Shown: positions 10,119 to 21,008 of the stretch, in pieces
How positions within the stretch are numbered: the stretch's first letter is position 1
Layout of the letters: every line of letters begins with the position of its first letter
Assembly: GCF_000247695.1 (NCBI RefSeq)
Contig: NW_004624784.1
Coordinates: 12,849,133 to 12,913,132 of the forward strand
Direction of reading: 5' to 3'
Length of the DNA stretch: 64,000 nucleotides
From: Heterocephalus glaber
Lineage: Eukaryota > Chordata > Mammalia > Rodentia > Bathyergidae
Notes under the pieces: model-generated
What the model saw: only the letters and a program-made list of their open reading frames with translations
Databases searched by the model: none
What the model was told of the DNA's origin: nothing
Position numbers and translations under genes: made by a program

Positions 10119-10316
10119 CTATTGGAAGGAGAGGAGGTGGGTGGCTCAGCAGCCATAAAGGATTAGGGGAGAGGGCTTTGCAGGACAATGAGATCTTAGA
10201 AGCCTGTTTCCTATTCTGGGAGTAGAACAGGAGAGGGACACAGAGGGGGGCTCCTGTATCCCCTGCAGGGGAGAAGGGTGAGGGGATGAGAGAAGAAGCA
10301 GCTATGTGATACCCAC

Positions 10317-10347
10317 CTTATCAACATTTCTGCCAAACTCTTTGCAT
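10317..10347 (-). CDS. DSCAML1: DSCAML1 exon 17 in window: 31-nt microexon, cytoplasmic
   Basis: It encodes D-A-K-S-L-A-E-M-L-I-S (residues 840-850, both end codons split). The acceptor is TTTTTGCAG and the donor GTGGGT. It enters in phase 1 and leaves in phase 2, so inclusion is needed to keep frame with its neighbours. It is too short for an ORF scan to show and was placed from flanking phases and the expected family sequence. Confidence 0.93.
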
Positions 10348-10393
10348 CTGCAAAAACAGTAAAGAGAGAGGAATGGATAAGAATGGAGTTTGA

Positions 10394-10484
10394 GGGGCTG
10401 GGGATGTACCTCAGTGGTTCTGCTGCCTGCCTTGCAAGCACAAGGACCTGAGTTTGATACCTGGTACCAAAAAAAAAAAAAAAA
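10394..10484 (+). mobile_element. ID SINE
   Basis: GGGGCTGGGGATGTACCTC with a GAGTTTGATACC B box and A16 tail. Perfect AATGGAGTTTGAG target repeat on both sides (10382 and 10483). Confidence 0.93.
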
Positions 10485-10587
10485 TGGAGTTTGAGTGGGA
10501 TGACAGTTGGAAGAGGCGGGGAAAGAGGTGGGAGAACTCTCTAAAATGGGAGTGGTCTCTTAAGAAGAAGAGGGAGATGCTAGGTAT

Positions 10588-11180
10588 CTCCCCAAAAGAA
10601 TTAAAAGAATCATACCACAGTGATATATGTGCACCCATGTTTATAGCTTCAGAGTTTGTAATAGCTAAAGCTTGGAAACAGCCCAAGGGCCCATCAACTG
10701 GAAACTGGATAAAGATGTGGGTTTTTTATAAAATGGAGTACTACTCAGCCATAAATAATGAGAAACTAGAGACATTTATAGCTAAATGGATGCATATTGA
10801 GGCAATACTCTTAAGTGAAATAAATAGGACACACATGTGTAAATACTGAATAGTTTCTCTAGTGTGAGAAACTGAAAGTGTAAATAAGGATTAAAATGAT
10901 TAAAATGAATAATTGATAATTTGAAATAGGAAGAAAAGGTCCAAAGGGGTAGGGGAAGTGGGAGGGGTAGAGGAAAGGAAAGAAGGGAAAGGAAAAATTA
11001 TGAGAAAAGGAAAAAATGGAAACAAAGTCTATGTAAATAGGGAAGGGTGGAGGGGGTGACGGGCGCACAGGTAATGGGGAAAAAATAAGAACCAAGATGC
11101 GTCATGTACAGGTACAAGCACCCAATAATAAATGTAAATGTATTGTATACCTAAAATGTACCAATAAAAGAATTTAAGAA
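10588..11180 (+). mobile_element. L1 3' end with polypurine tract
   Basis: It has GGAAACAGCCCAAGGGCCC, GGAGTACTACTCAGCCATAA and a purine-rich 3' UTR (10925-11060), ending AATAAAAGAATTTAAG plus an A-run. It is 5'-truncated. A copy of the same 3' UTR lies in opposite orientation at 28250. Confidence 0.85.
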
Positions 11181-11689
11181 AAAAAAAAGAAGCAGAGAGA
11201 GAAGTGTAAGAATGTACAAAACAGCCCAAATCTTGGTAAAGTTTCACTGTTGCTGATTCAGGGTTAGGCTCAGGTCCATTTTTCTTTCCTCAGATTTTTA
11301 TCTAATAAAGAGGCCTTTCCCAAAGGACAGGGGGTGGAGTAAGTGCTCCATTGCTTTGTGAACTGACTTTAATTAAACAGGAGACCATAACAGGCTGGAA
11401 ATAGGCATCATAGAAGGATCTACCCTCAGTTATCTCTTGGGGAGAGAGTGGAGAATGAGTTTAGATGACTAAACTCTTGTATCAAGCAGGAGGCTTCACC
11501 TTCTTGTAGTGTAGGGCTCCTGATTCCAAAAGGTGCATGAACAGATTTGGGAGTCTCAGAGGGCCTTGAATATGATCCGGATTCTCAGATTTTGATATTG
11601 GAAGAATCAAAGAGCCTACTTAGTCAATTAGAACTCTGATATCTGATAATGATCTATCAGGATAAATCTTGATAAGTGCATGCATGCGT

Positions 11690-12180
11690 CCAACCCATTC
11701 AACCATTCAAACACCTATCCATCTATCTATCCATCCATACATCCAACCATCCACCCATTCTTCTCCCCATCAAACTAAACATTCATCCATCATCTACCCA
11801 TTAAACCATTCAGCCATCCAACAATTTAATCATCATCCAACCATCTAACTGTCTGCCCATCCCTCCAACCATACATCCAACATCCATCTAACTATCCTCT
11901 TTATATGTCAAGTCTTCCATCCAACTATCTGTAGCATCATCTAACCACCCATTACTTTAAAATTCATCCAATTATCCCACTATTCCAATTACTCTTTTCC
12001 CAACTATCCATATTACCCATCAAAATATCCATCCATGCATCCAATCACCTAACCACCCAGCCATTTATACATCCAGGGTTTTATCCATCATCCATCCATC
12101 CATCCATCCATCCACTCCTATCTAAGCATCTAATGACCTATCCATTCAGTGATCCAACCATCCATTCATCCGCCCACCTT
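11690..12180 (+). repeat. degraded (ATCC)n field
   Basis: About 490 bp of CCATCCATCTAT/AACCATCC variants, with one purer stretch near 12089-12112. Confidence 0.85.
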
Positions 12181-12187
12181 AGGGAGC

Positions 12188-12350
12188 ATTAATAATTTTC
12201 ACTCTGTGCTACTATTTCCCCTGGCTTCTCACATTAGACTGTGAACTCTAAAGGCATGGCCTGTCCCTTCTTCATTCATTTTTATATCTGTAATGTCTGG
12301 CAATATCTGTGATGCAGCAGACACAATAAATGTTTTCCAAACGAGCGAAC
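12188..12350 (+). mobile_element. L2 3' end fragment
   Basis: It shows the L2 tail order: ACTGTGAACTCTAAAGGC, then TATCTGTAATGTCTGG, then ACACAATAAATG. Confidence 0.6.
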
Positions 12351-12733
12351 AAACATTTTTGAAGCAACTAGTATGTGTCAGATACTGTATTAGGTCCTGG
12401 GAAAATTGAGATGTGTTACATGTTAGAAAAGGGGATGATATTCAAAGCATTTAACATTTGATGTGGCAGAGAAACTGCCCATTAAGAACTGAATAGGTCC
12501 TAGAGATGTGTATTTACCAATGTCAGTTCTGGTTGATGGAGGCACAGAGTCTTGGGGGGCACAGAGAAAAAAACAACTAAGCAGGCTTCAGGAGATTAGA
12601 ACGGCAGCTCTTCCTTTGAAAGGACTCTGGCACTCTCTTCCCTGGATGATGCCATGAGCCACTGAAGAGTGAGTGGCCAGAGTGGCTGAGAGTCAGTACT
12701 CTTTCCTGCAAAGCCCAGGGGAAATGTTCCCAC

Positions 12734-12889
12734 CTCGGAGCCGCTTCAGCCTCTTCTCCTTCCTCTTCTTGCGTATGATGAAGAGCAGTGCCACCCCTAG
12801 CGTGGCCAGGATGACCGGGCAGCCGATGGTGAACAGCTTCTTCACATCATCTCCTTCCCCTTGAGCAGACTTGATAGGCGGGATGGTGC
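12734..12889 (-). CDS. DSCAML1: DSCAML1 exon 16 in window: juxtamembrane stalk, TM helix, stop-transfer
   Basis: Residues 788-840. An acidic stalk (Q-G-E-G-D-D) leads into a hydrophobic helix at about residues 806-826 (L-F-T-I-G-C-P-V-I-L-A to L-L-F-I-I). A strongly basic stop-transfer block follows (R-K-K-R-K-E-K-R-L-K-R-L-R). This orients the following exons to the cytoplasm. The acceptor is CATTCAG and the donor GTGGGA, both phase 1. Confidence 0.96.
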
Positions 12890-13615
12890 CTGAATGGGAG
12901 TAAAGAAGGGAATCAGATGTCCCTTAGGAGCAAAGTACTATGTAAGGAGTCCCATGGGTGGAGAAACCCTTTGATTTTTCTTGCTGACTCTGGTCTCTGA
13001 GCTCCACCTCCTGGCACAGAGAGCCTGACCCTTCCCTCTGCTCCCCCAAATGCTTGTTCAGTTAGGACAGCACGGGCAGTTTAGTTGTGTAGTTGTTATA
13101 TTGTACAATGTTAACCTCTTCCTGGTACTGTTTTAAAGTTATCCTGAAATCTCTCAGAGTCATGTTTCCTGCCTGTTGGGGTTCATTATTTAATTGGAGA
13201 GGGTGAATTGATGGGCTTAAATTCCCACATCCAGCTAGGAATGGGGCTGGGGGTAAGAAGGGGAGAAGAGCAGTAGGGAGCAGTCAGGGCAGTGGGACTC
13301 TGCTCTCTTCCTCAGATGGGGAGTAAAACTACTCCTGCATTCTGTCCCTGCTCCCTCCTCTTCTGGGCAAGTCTGCTAACTTTAGGGCCAGTGGGGAGGA
13401 GATGATGAGCTCTCCTGCCAACATAACTCTCTGTAAGCCCTGATCCTTGCATATTTTCCAAGCTCTGCTTAAGATCATCTCCTTCATGAAACCTTCATTA
13501 CTGGGCCCATTTCTTGACACTGCTTTTATTGTTTCCTTAACATACATGCAGAGTTGGTTTACCTTGTGACAGTGGGGCCCTAATAATTCAGCCATCTATG
13601 TTGCTTTAATGGACC

Positions 13616-13664
<49 letters not shown>

Positions 13665-14327
13665 AAGGTATCCCTGTGTGGTAGACACCAGTTAGGTGCT
13701 CTTCAAATATTAATCCATGTTCTTGTCTACATTTCCGACTTCCTTGAAGTTAGATTGGAGCCACACGTGGAGTCTGAATACTGGTTTCCCTGGAGTGTGA
13801 AAATAAGTGATGAGTGCCAACCCTTGGGCAAGAAAGGTATGAAGCAGTGTTCTTTTTCTCTCTTTTTGGGAGATCTTGGAGGCTCCATGTTCAAGGTGGT
13901 GTGGCTAAAAGGTGGCAGCCAGCCGGCCTCAGAGGACTTTAAGAAAATCAACAAAAGCTCTTAGTGTTTGTTCCTGCAGCACAGGCTGTCCCGTCCTGGT
14001 GAATACACCCAGTTAGCAAAGTTCTCAGAGGCCAGGGTATCAGCTGCATCTCTACCTCCTCTGCCTTGCCATCTCCTTGTAGCAGTGGAGAGCAAGGACT
14101 ATGCCTCTGAAGATGCTTCATCTTTAGTGTTACTGACCTTTGGCTGCCCTGGCTCCTGGGCATCTGTCCACTTACCTGCCTACTGTCAGACTGCTGCTCT
14201 CTGCCTGCCAGCCCTTCTCCCTGTCTGTATCCTTGCCTGTTTTTCTACTTGTCTATCTATGTGTCTGTCACTCTGCCGCTTCCCTTGTTAGCCTTGGGGC
14301 TGCCCCCTCCTGCCCTTCCCGACTCAC
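12890..14327 (-). other. DSCAML1: intron between exons 15 and 16
   Basis: It holds an L2-like stretch (about 13400-13600) and a TG microsatellite. Nothing else is recognised. Confidence 0.6.
13616..13661 (+). repeat. (TG)n microsatellite
   Basis: About 22 TG units in the intron. Confidence 0.95.
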
Positions 14328-14615
14328 TGCCATCGTAGTCCAGGGTGGCGAACTGGGCAGTCTCATTGCCGCAGCCGGCGCTGTTGCAAGCCCTCATGCG
14401 CAGCTCGTACCACGTGGCCTCTCGAAGTTCAGTCAGAAACACCTCTGCTGAGTTGTTGGCCCGGAGGCCCTGCCAGGCCCAGGTCCCTTTGGGCCGGTAC
14501 TCCAGCACAATGGCTGTGATGGGGCAGCCCCCGTTGTTCCAGCCCTGCAGGTTAAGCCGAGCGTGTGTGGAGTTGATGTGGGTGAAGAGGTGTTGGTCTT
14601 TGCTGAAGGAGGGCT
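14328..14615 (-). CDS. DSCAML1: DSCAML1 exon 15 in window: complete FNIII 6
   Basis: Residues 692-788. This is the only FNIII domain in the window carried by one exon. It has [12 protein letters not shown], then A-I-V-L-E-Y-R-P-K and the F strand [10 protein letters not shown]. The two cysteines (G-G-C-P and R-A-C-N) plus one in A-G-C-G are more than a typical FNIII fold carries. Sequons are N-S-T, N-N-S and N-E-T. The acceptor is CCCCCAG and the donor GTGAGT, both phase 1. It is the membrane-proximal ectodomain module. Confidence 0.95.
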
Positions 14616-15072
14616 CTGGGGGCCAGAGGGAGAAGAGAGGTTAGAGAGCCTGAGCAGGAAGGGAGAATTCATCCCTGCTGGCAAGGATTCCCCTGGGGCA
14701 GTGGGACTGCAGAGGCTCCAAGGATCAGCGGTTGGCACAGGTGGAATGGGTTTGCACCAGGGAGTGGAAGAGGAGGAGGAGAGGAAGAAGAGAGAGAAAA
14801 GGGAAAGACTGAGAGTCCCCAGCCCTGAAGGATGAGAGACGGGGAAGGAGGAACAGGAGTGCCACCCTTCTGTCACTCCTGGCAGGGAAGTGGAACCAGT
14901 TTTCTTGGTGATGACGATTCTGTTATCCAGATGCTCTAGTGATGGGAGTGAGGCGGAGAGTCGTCCCTTCAGTCCGCATGTGTCTGGGTCCCGTTCCTTT
15001 GCCTGCCATCCCGCAGCCCCGTGGCCCGCACCCCAGCCCTTCTCTCCATCCCTACCCCGACTCTGGCCTCAC
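14616..15072 (-). other. DSCAML1: intron between exons 14 and 15
   Basis: 457 bp with no recognisable repeat. A purine-rich block lies at 14764-14815. Confidence 0.6.
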
Positions 15073-15261
15073 CGCGCCCGTGGGTCTTGGCCTCGATGAT
15101 CTCGCTGATGCGCCCAGAGCCCACACTGTTCTTGGCTGCCAGCTTCACCTTGTACCACGTGCCACACTTCAGGCTGTCCAGCTTGAAGGACCGCTCGCTG
15201 GAGCTGATGAACACGTCCTTCCATTCCTCGCTGTTGTCCACTGAATACTGCAGCACGAAAC
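15073..15261 (-). CDS. DSCAML1: DSCAML1 exon 14 in window: FNIII 5, second half
   Basis: Residues 629-692. It contains C strand G-F-V-L-Q-Y-S-V, the F strand [10 protein letters not shown] and G strand I-S-E-I-I-E-A-K-T. The acceptor is CCCACAG and the donor GTGAGG, both phase 1. Confidence 0.95.
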
Positions 15262-15941
15262 CTGTGGGACCAGCTTGGCTCAGGGTGGCCAGACAGGACC
15301 AGGCAGTGGGGGCCCAACTTGGGTTTCCCACTGCGCTTGCTTGGTGGGGTTAGGATTGCAGATAGCAGCAGGGTGGGACCATTGACTGGTGGCAGGGCAT
15401 AAGCAAATCACATGCAAAGCTACAGGACCTTGGGTCCAGCCCTGGGGGAGTTCACTGCTCTCTCCTTTGCTCTAATGTTAGGGTTTAGCAGAAAACCAGA
15501 GGCGTGCAGCCTAAGAGGGAGCTTGTGTAAACTCTTAGTACTCCATGGGAGTCTCCTCTAGTAGCCGATCATCCGCTAGTTTGTTAGAAATGTAGATTCT
15601 CAGGGTCACCTCAGATCTGCTGAGCAAGAAGGTGCATACTTACAGGACCTTTGGTGATTTGTACACACATTCAAGTTTGAGAAGCATCGATCTAGTGCAT
15701 TTGTCTACTTTGACAGCTGGGAAACTGAGACCCAGAGAGGAAAACTTTAGGCCCGCCCAACTCATGGGTGCTAAGAGGGCGGGTGCACCTTCCATGTATT
15801 TGAGTACTTTCTTTGTGTCAGAATTTTCCCTTCACCCCCCAGTCATTTCCCAGATGTTAGGGGGAAAAGTGATAGTGCTGCCCCTGGCCCTGGACCCCAG
15901 ATTCCTTTCCCTCCTCTCCCCTCATCCAGACCCCTCCTCAC
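15262..15941 (-). other. DSCAML1: intron between exons 13 and 14, with MER5-like fragment
   Basis: TTAGAAATGTAGATTCTCAG through CAAGTTTGAGAAGCAT at about 15570-15690 reads as a MER5A-type hAT remnant. The rest is unassigned. Confidence 0.6.
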
Positions 15942-16040
15942 CTCGGATGGAGCTGCCTCCATTGTCGCCAGGAATCCAGGTCACGGTGATGGACGAAGCA
16001 GAGGTTTTAGAGACAGTAAGGCGGGGCTGGTCCGGGGGGA
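15942..16040 (-). CDS. DSCAML1: DSCAML1 exon 13 in window: FNIII 5, first half
   Basis: Residues 596-629, a 99-nt exon symmetrical in phase 1. It runs [10 protein letters not shown] with B strand I-T-V-T-W-I-P-G and ends G-G-S-S-I-R. The acceptor is CCTCACAG and the donor GTGAGG. Confidence 0.95.
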
Positions 16041-16299
16041 CTGTGAGGGAGGTCACGGCCCTCAGCACAGAGGGAAGACCCGAGTGATGGGGCATGGGGG
16101 ACCCCATGATAGGAAAGCCCTGGCTCTTCCATGCTCTGCGTGTCCCCCCTGCTCCCTCGTCCATTCCTACCTCTGTTTCAAGGTCTGTCCCCCACCTCGG
16201 GCTTTGGTTTCCTGCCTTCATTAACTCTCTCTCACATGATGTAATTCTTATTCTTTCTCTATCCCTGCCCACCGGAGCCACTTCCTCTTGGGGTCTCAC

Positions 16300-16463
16300 C
16301 TTGCACCAGAAGGTTGACGATGATGGTGTCAAAGCCACCAGTGTTGGTGGCTGTGCAGGTATAGTAGCCCGAGTCCTCGGCCTTCACAGCGCGCAGCAGC
16401 AGGGTGCCATTCGTGTGGATGAGCCGGTGCCCGTCCATGGACACGGGGATTGCTGAGTCCTCA
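16300..16463 (-). CDS. DSCAML1: DSCAML1 exon 12 in window: Ig10, second half
   Basis: Residues 541-596. It contains H-T-N-G-T-L-L-L and the Ig F-strand signature E-D-S-G-Y-Y-T-C (second cysteine C577), and ends L-L-V-Q. The acceptor is CCTGCAG and the donor GTGAGA. It starts in phase 2 and ends in phase 1, so skipping this exon alone would shift the frame. Confidence 0.95.
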
Positions 16464-16765
16464 CTGCAGGGCAAAAGAGCAGTGGGGAATGGGGCCCCTT
16501 GTCCTGGGGCCCTCCCTCGTGTGGGGGCAAATAAGCTGGAAGCGGGAAGAGGCATGCTTGGGGACCCTGGATTCTTGGGGTTGTGCTCAGCACTTCCTGG
16601 GAGTCTTTGGCAACCCTGGCTCTTCTGCCACCCAAGGAAGGGAGATCCTGGGCTCCTGGAAGGGGGAGCCTTGAGGCCAGTCCACTGTGAGAGCAGGGCC
16701 AGGAGAGGAGCCAGGCAGCTGGCAGAAAGGACACCTCAGATTCTCCTCCACAGCTAGATGCATAC
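16464..16765 (-). other. DSCAML1: intron between exons 11 and 12
   Basis: 302 bp within Ig10. No repeat or RNA gene is seen. Confidence 0.6.
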
Positions 16766-16883
16766 CTGTCCTTGGTCCACTTCACAGTGGGTGCTGGATC
16801 TCCCACTGAATTGCAAGGCAGCCGGACGTCCTTCATCCAGGGTGTCGTCACAGTCCCCCCGAATGAGATGATCTTTGCTGGTG
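16766..16883 (-). CDS. DSCAML1: DSCAML1 exon 11 in window: Ig10, first half
   Basis: Residues 502-541. It has [10 protein letters not shown], then the first Ig cysteine C525 (R-L-P-C-N-S-V-G) and core W537 (V-K-W-T-K-D). The donor is GTATGC in phase 2, and the serine codon at 541 is split AG/T. The acceptor is CCTGTAG. This is the Ig domain set between FNIII 4 and 5, a DSCAM-family hallmark. Confidence 0.95.
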
Positions 16884-17139
16884 CTACAGGAAAGACAGGG
16901 GGAGGGCCACTCCAATTCTACCCTATAACTCTCCCCTGCCCCCTTCCGTGGGGCTCTCTAGTCTTACAATTCAAGTCAAGAGAGGTTTTGGATAAAGCCC
17001 TGGCTGCACTGGTGGAGGTGGCCCTGAAGGACAAGGGTGTGACAAGATGGCCCAGCACAGAGTCTGAAGGAGATGTGTGGTAGAAGGAGGAGATTAGAGC
17101 TCATGACAAAGACTGACGGGACCTGAGGTCGGACTAATT

Positions 17140-17293
17140 TTTGTTTTTGGTTTTTTTGAGAGAAAATCTCTCTATGTAGTTGAGGCTGGCCTTGAACTCA
17201 CTATATAGGCCAGACTGGCCATGAATTCATGAGGATACTCCTGCCTCAGCCTTCCAAGTGCTGGGACTACAAGTGTGTACCATTATGCCGAGC
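17140..17293 (-). mobile_element. B1-type SINE, diverged
   Basis: Reverse-read B1 with GAGGCTGGCCTTGAACTCAC and CTTCCAAGTGCTGGGACTAC, flanked by GGACTAATTT (17131) and GGACTAGTTC (17294). Confidence 0.85.
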
Positions 17294-18111
17294 TGGACTA
17301 GTTCTGATGAAGGACGTGAGGATGACTCCCCAGGACTCTGGCTGGTCCATCTAGTTGGTGACAGAACCCTTGGAGACAAGGACACAGCAGGAAGGTAGGT
17401 TTGGCAGGTGAAGCTGGAAGACCACCTCACATTGAGCCTGCTGTGACAGCTGGGATACAGCTGGGTCTGCATGTGAGAGTGAGAAATATGTCTGGATTGG
17501 AGTCTGACTTGGGAGTCACATGCAGAAAGGGACACAGAGAAATGACACAGCCCTGGGGTCATCACCATGTAGGTAGGGAGGAGAGGGCAGGTAAAGAGCC
17601 CACTCTGCCAAGGCATGTGGGTGTGTCAGGTGCCCTGGAGATCACCAGCCCTGCTGAAAGTAACCAAGCTACCGAGTGCCTCACGGCCAGAGTGGCCCAT
17701 GGGCCAGGGTGTGTGTGTGAGGTGTTTGGGTGCAGGACATGCACTCGGCTCAAGGAGAGCAGAAGGGCTGGGGGGCCACTGAGGAGAAGAGGGGAGCTCT
17801 GAGGAGTGGGGCTGGCCTGGTTGCCAGCCAGAGAGATGGCAGGGCAGAGTGGCCTGAATTAAGACGTCTTCCTTTGGGGGAGAGAGACATCTCAGAGCCT
17901 CCTGGAGATCACCAGATTCTCCAGAGACCTGGTTCCAGACTTCATTCCACCACAGGCTGGGGCTGGCTACCTGTGCCTCTGCACGTCTCAGCATATCTGT
18001 GTATGTAGATATACATGTGCCTTACATATATATGGGATCTGTATTTATGTTAGTATATGCATGAGTATATATATGTCTGAGTGTGTGTGTTTGCATGTGT
18101 GCATGAGTATA

Positions 18112-18115
<4 letters not shown>

Positions 18116-18145
<30 letters not shown>

Positions 18146-18147
18146 GT
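18116..18147 (+). repeat. (TG)n microsatellite
   Basis: Roughly 14-16 TG units, preceded by a TATG/TG-rich stretch. Confidence 0.9.
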
Positions 18148-18736
18148 TAGGTAGTAGCTGGGAGAGGAGACAGGGAAGAGGAAGGGGCCACAGAGGCCAG
18201 AGCCAAGTGGAGAACCTACAGACCTGGCCTCTGCTTGGAGGCCTCAGAAATGTCATTCCTTTCAAAAGTCAGGGTGTGGGGATGCCACACTCATGCCCAG
18301 GTCAAGGATTTGGGAAGCAAACACTAGGAAGGTCTCATGCCAACCCACAGTGTTGATGGGGACATGCAGTGTCCCCCACAGCAGGGTGCTCTCTTCTGTA
18401 CTGGTGGTGCACCCTGCTGCAGCTTCCCCCACCCCGAGGAGCTGGGCACTGGGACATAGGCTCAGCACTGAGGGGTGGTGAGGGTGCCTCCCATTCTTTC
18501 AACACAAGAGGAAGGTTTGGGGCAGGCTGTGCACGGAGCAGGCAGTTTGGCTGGCTGCAGACTGCTGTGTGGCTTTTCTGGAGTCAGGGGGCAGTAGAGG
18601 TCCAGTCTTGATGGATGCAGGTGGGAGGCAGGAGGAGGCGAATGGCCAGCTCCTCCCCGCTGGGTCAAGGTGGAGGAGAGAAACAGGATGCTGGAAGGGA
18701 GCTTCTGCCTGTGTGCCCCAGCCCTAAACTTCTCAC

Positions 18737-18890
18737 CCTTGCCGGCAGGCTCGATGGTGACTTTCTCGCTGCTGTTGCCCCGGCCAGCAGAGGTGACGGC
18801 TGCCACCCACAGCAGGTACTGCTGCCCGCGGTTCAGGTGGGCGATCCGGTAGAACAGCTGCTCTGGACTGGTCTCATATTCGCTAGGAGC
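18737..18890 (-). CDS. DSCAML1: DSCAML1 exon 10 in window: FNIII 4, second half
   Basis: Residues 451-502. It begins in phase 0 at A-P-S-E-Y-E-T, followed by F-Y-R-I-A-H-L-N-R-G and the F strand Y-L-L-W-V-A-A-V-T-S-A-G. It ends I-E-P-A-G-K. The acceptor is CCCCACAG and the donor GTGAGA (phase 1). It is separated from exon 9 by a 6.5-kb intron rich in ID insertions. Confidence 0.95.
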
Positions 18891-19084
18891 CTGTGGGGTA
18901 GGGCAAAGTGGGCCTAAGAAGCAGAGCCCAGGCCCTTGGCCTCCAACCTGCTCCCCTCTGCAATGTCCTGGGCTGGAGGAGGGGACGGCAGCTCCTAGAG
19001 GAGGCAGGATTGTGTTCAGTTTGTCTTTTCCCAGTTTTGGAGCAGCACTGGGTGGCATTTTTATTTTGTTTTATTTTTTAGTTT

Positions 19085-19165
19085 TATTTTGATACCGGGG
19101 ATCCAACTTGGGACCTTGTGCTTACAAGGCAGGCACCGGAACCACTGAGCTAAATCCCCGGCCCT
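19085..19165 (-). mobile_element. ID SINE
   Basis: Reverse-read ID (GATACCGGGGATCCAACTTG to CACTGAGCTAAATCCCCGG), flanked by GCACTGGGTGGCAT (19045) and GCACTGGCTGGCAT (19166). Confidence 0.92.
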
Positions 19166-20401
19166 GCACTGGCTGGCATCTGTGCTGGGTGTGGCGGCAT
19201 TGCTGGGGCAGCCTCAGTTTACCTCTCTGAGTGATGCAGGCTCTGGCAGCTGTGGTACCAGGCCAGGGAATGTGGGTATTTTGGGTGAGATGGGAGAAAT
19301 CAGAGAAAGGAGCATGTGGGATGGAGAGTCCCAGAAAAATGGTGAAAAAAGAAAGAGTTTCTGAGAAGAAGCTAAATTACTGCTTTTGCCTTATTAGAGC
19401 TGTAGACAGGTGCCCCCAGCCTGTCCCTGGTTCAGAGTCACCTCCCAACCCTGCCATCTAATTACACTCCTTCCTTCTGGAGGAAGGGGTACGAGAGGTG
19501 CTATGAGAGCTTTACTGAGCAGCACTTTATTAATGATTATTAGTGGTATAGATCACCTTATATATTTGTAGGTTACATAAATCTATAAAAATTTTTTTAA
19601 CCAAATGACAGTTTTGACAAGTTGCCAACAAAACAATATCAGATCCCAGTGGTTTTACCAGTTGCTTTGATGAAAAGATTATGTTGCCTTGGAAACCAGA
19701 GGCTCAGATATTGAAATGAATTTGAGAAGGAGCTTTTGATAAGCGCTAGTTTGCAGACCTCCTGTCAGCCTCTTCCTGGGTACAGGCGGGATGGGGCTGA
19801 CTTTCATTTTATTTTATTTTTTGGTCAGCCACAGGGAAGGGAGAAGAGGACAGCACTGGAGCCCCTTTGAAATCAGGACAGAAGTCCAAGGAGGGGCAGC
19901 AGCCCCAGGAACAGATGGGAGCCCCCCAAGGCCAGAGGGAGCTAATGATTAGTTATCTCTGCAGTCATGGGTTCTTGCACACACACGCGCACATGCACAG
20001 AGACATGCATGAGTGGAGGGACAGACTTCCAGACAGATATGGGGTCAGAGGGACATTCTCCATGCCTGTGGGAGGCTGGGGAGCCCAACAATTTACAACA
20101 AGAGAAAACATTGTTTTGGGCCCAAGCTGTCTGCAGGGGAATGTTGGGAGAAGGAGTAGGCATCTTCCACAATACACACTGAGCTCTCTGGTAGACTCCT
20201 CCTCCTGCCTTCTTCATGGGGGTCTAGCCTTGAATCCAAGGCCTGCTGGGGAAATGTGCAGAGCTAGCCTGGGCACTGGTAGTTGGGAAGCCCTTTTGAG
20301 CTACAGCTATCACACTGTGTGGGCGGTGTATCCAGTCTGCAGTTCATATCTGTGCAGGAGGCCTGGTGTAGTGGTTGCAATTCTTGCTTGGCCTTCTAGG
20401 G

Positions 20402-20507
20402 TTTTTTTGTTTGTTTTTGTTTTTGTTTTTTTCGGTATCAGGGATTGAACTTGGGACCTTGCACTTGTGAGGCAGGCGGCAGAACCACTGAGCTAAATCC
20501 CCGGCCC
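20402..20507 (-). mobile_element. ID SINE
   Basis: Reverse-read ID with a long T-rich tail. Target repeat CTTGCTTGGCCTTCT / CTTGCTTGCCCTTCT. Confidence 0.92.
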
Positions 20508-20902
20508 TTGCTTGCCCTTCTTACTAAGCATATGACACATGGTGTCACTCATGGTTCCCAGGGCCTCAGTTCTCTCCTGCAAACTAGGAACCAATGCGGT
20601 TCTGCCTACCTTTGTTGTGACCGTGAGGCATAATGAGGCCAAGAGTGCAGAAGTCCTTTGTAAAGTGGGACATGTTCTTTTCTGGCCTCATTTTCAGTGA
20701 GGACTGTGTGTGGGTGTGTGTTTGTTTCAAAAAAGTTGAGTGTATTGGGTTGTGTGTCAGTATGTGCCTCAGGGTACATCTGTGCCTACACAGGGCAGGA
20801 AAGTTTGGCTTCTCCTTGAAGATACTAGCATTTTACCCCAATCCTGGGTGCCTTCTTTTTAATTTAAATGCCCCTGAAATTACTTTCAAAAGTTACATCT
20901 CT

Positions 20903-21008
20903 AGGGGATTTAGCTCAGTGGTTCCGGTCCCTGCCTCGAAAGCACAAGGTCCCAAGTTCAATTCCCCGGTACCAAAAAATAAAAAAACAAAAACAAAACA
21001 AACAAAAA
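20903..21008 (+). mobile_element. ID SINE
   Basis: GGGGATTTAGCTCAGTGGTT, B box AAGTTCAATTCC, and a complex A-rich tail. Target repeat AAAGTTACATCTCTA on both sides. Confidence 0.93.

Larger units (their letters stand above)
10348..12733 (-). other. DSCAML1: intron between exons 16 and 17
   Basis: It is filled mostly by repeats: an ID (10394), an L1 3' end (10588), a degraded ATCC tetranucleotide field (11690) and an L2 tail (12188). No further exon is seen. Confidence 0.7.
16884..18736 (-). other. DSCAML1: intron between exons 10 and 11
   Basis: It contains a B1 SINE (17140-17293) and a TG tract with flanking TATG-rich sequence (18000-18147). The rest is unassigned. Confidence 0.6.

Noticed and set aside
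11690..12180. CRISPR-like array
   Set aside because: The repeats are a decayed tetranucleotide microsatellite with no spacer/repeat alternation, in a mammalian intron.
13623..13964. plus-strand ORF starting with repeated Val-Cys
   Set aside because: Translation of a TG microsatellite and its flank.
16784..16851. alternative reading K-D-R at the end of the Ig10 first half
   Set aside because: That arginine codon is intron read-through; the GTATGC donor at 16765 splits a serine codon shared with exon 12, in line with the family sequence.
19867..20448. 193-residue plus-strand ORF
   Set aside because: It ends inside an ID element, has no recognisable domain, and lies in an intron of DSCAML1 on the opposite strand.
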